Shown here in pieces: positions 7,812 through 8,257 of a stretch of DNA of 8,257 bases. The first letter of the stretch is position 1. Every line of letters begins with the position of its first letter. The notes under the pieces are model-generated. The model had not been told where the DNA came from. It was given only the letters and a program-made list of their open reading frames with translations, and made no database searches. The position numbers and the translations under genes were made by a program. The stretch covers positions 1 to 8,257 of the forward strand of contig JAPOYU010000075.1 in the NCBI GenBank assembly GCA_026706395.1, in the 5' to 3' direction. This stretch comes from Chloroflexota bacterium (lineage in GTDB: Bacteria > Chloroflexota > Anaerolineae > Aggregatilineales > Phototrophicaceae).

Positions 7812-8060
7812 ACTGTCCTGCGCCAACACACCTACCGCTGTAGGGCCTGTCCGCTACTACAAATAATACTCAGAGATAACCGGAACAGTACCGAAAAAGA
7901 GAGCGGTCCTTGCGAAACTCAACAAGCTACTGCGCAACCCGCCAAATAGTGCTCCCCTTCCCAAGGTCTGTGTCGGCGGCCTAGTGCTGTCTACGCGACC
8001 TACTCGTCACTAGAGATGAGGAGGGGGCTGGGGAGAGCTAAAAAAACAGGTTGAAATGCA
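7812..8060. other. Intergenic region after ftsK, no gene seen
   Basis: I see no convincing coding frame, tRNA or rRNA here. A small hairpin CCTAC-CGCT-GTAGG (7831-7844) lies 20 bases after the ftsK stop but lacks a T-run, so it is at best a weak terminator. A purine-rich stretch at about 8014-8038 (GATGAGGAGGGGGCTGGGG and following) leads into a run of seven A residues at 8040-8046. It resembles G-rich dispersed repeats seen between genes in many genomes, but only one copy lies in this window. Read on the minus strand the A-run becomes seven T residues, without a strong GC stem before it. Confidence 0.4.
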
Positions 8061-8094
8061 CGAACATTTGTTCTTCCCTTCCGCTCAATATGAT
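8061..8094 (+). promoter_or_regulatory. Candidate LexA (SOS) box overlapping a promoter
   Basis: CGAACATTTGTTC (8061-8073) contains the inverted repeat GAAC-N4-GTTC, the LexA operator core of Bacillus and other Gram-positive-type bacteria. TTGTTC (8068-8073), embedded in it, could act as a -35. TATGAT (8089-8094, five of six to TATAAT) follows after 15 bases, a short spacer. An operator lying over the -35 is the usual arrangement for SOS repression. The eight fixed bases would occur by chance about 0.13 times in a window of this size at even base composition, so the match is suggestive only. Confidence 0.42.
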
Positions 8095-8108
8095 GATACA
8101 CTGTCCCT

Positions 8109-8257
8109 ATGGACAAACTGTCTCATGCGCTCAATCTCGGCTCTCAGCGGATTCCGTCCTCGGATTTCCGCCTTCGCCGCCCGACCGAGGGGGGTACCCC
8201 CCCCCCGTATCTATACTGTGTCTATACACTTGCCGATTTATCGGGTCAGCATGGGGT
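8109..8257 (+). CDS. Possible 5' end of an unrecognised gene (cut by window edge)
   Basis: A frame beginning ATG GAC AAA CTG (8109) stays open for 49 codons to the window end. The protein would start MDKLSHALNLGSQRIP and continue SSDFRLRRPTEGGTPPPYLY. I do not recognise it, and it does not resemble the start of LexA, RecA or a Y-family polymerase. No Shine-Dalgarno precedes the ATG. With the -10 at 8089-8094, transcription would start near 8101, so the message would be almost leaderless. The ATG also falls in a small inverted repeat TGTCC-CTAT-GGACA (8102-8115). An open run of this length is not rare by chance in GC-rich DNA, and the homopolymer tract inside it is atypical for coding sequence. 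The true gene may instead start beyond the window, with this stretch as leader. Confidence 0.22.
   Translation, partial: MDKLSHALNLGSQRIPSSDFRLRRPTEGGTPPPYLYCVYTLADLSGQHG
8189..8206. repeat. G6-TA-C10 palindromic homopolymer tract
   Basis: Six G residues (8189-8194), TA, then ten C residues (8197-8206) form a self-complementary GGGGGGTACCCCCC core with four extra C. Shortly after, CTATAC occurs twice (8211-8216 and 8222-8227), and GTGT-CTAT-ACAC (8218-8229) forms another small inverted repeat. Such tracts are prone to slippage in replication and to sequencing or assembly length errors. Confidence 0.75.

Noticed and set aside
7831..7844. Hairpin after ftsK as an intrinsic terminator
   Set aside because: The stem is only five base pairs and is not followed by a T-run.
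7955..7962. GGGAAGGG on the minus strand, a match to the FtsK-orienting KOPS consensus GGGNAGGG
   Set aside because: About one match is expected by chance in both strands of a window this size, and KOPS use is not established for this organism.
8014..8046. Short ATG frame in the purine-rich stretch (MRRGLGRAKKTG)
   Set aside because: Only 12 codons in low-complexity DNA, with no ribosome site or similarity.

Overview
This window holds mostly ordinary chromosomal genes from a moderately GC-rich bacterium. Four complete genes run left to right: a cytochrome P450, an M42 metallopeptidase, a zinc-less quinone oxidoreductase and a long FtsK/SpoIIIE-type DNA translocase. A divergent, truncated L-ribulokinase gene (araB) lies at the left edge, and a poorly supported, possibly LexA-controlled reading frame begins at the right edge. 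The mix fits a free-living heterotroph: arabinose catabolism, a soluble P450 without an adjacent redox partner, GTG starts with strong Shine-Dalgarno sequences, and an FtsK with a long low-complexity linker. The style of the AraB and M42 proteins resembles Chloroflexota (Anaerolineae-like) or other Gram-positive-related lineages. That placement is an impression from protein style, not a search result.

Layout. Bases 1-336 (minus) encode the first 112 residues of ribulokinase. Bases 337-494 separate the divergent araB and P450 genes and carry a plausible araB promoter. Bases 495-1940 encode a complete P450 with all its signature motifs. Bases 2030-3007 encode the M42 peptidase, whose best start is an internal GTG preceded by GAGGAG. 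Eight bases later the oxidoreductase (3016-3996) begins without its own Shine-Dalgarno, which suggests translational coupling. After a 146-base gap the 1222-codon ftsK gene (4143-7811) fills most of the rest. Bases 7812-8108 look non-coding. They end in a GAAC-N4-GTTC inverted repeat of the Gram-positive LexA (SOS box) type, next to a TATGAT -10-like hexamer. A frame open to the window end starts at 8109 and contains a G6-TA-C10 tract.

How the genes relate. The P450, peptidase and oxidoreductase are co-directional and could share a transcript, but their functions do not define a known pathway. FtsK is a housekeeping chromosome-segregation and division protein. I see no CRISPR array, transposase, toxin-antitoxin pair, phage gene or defence system. 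The least explained features are the roughly 260-residue charged N-terminal extension of FtsK, which contains a degenerate 40-residue repeat, and the candidate SOS-controlled locus at the right edge. I found no clear previously undescribed system.
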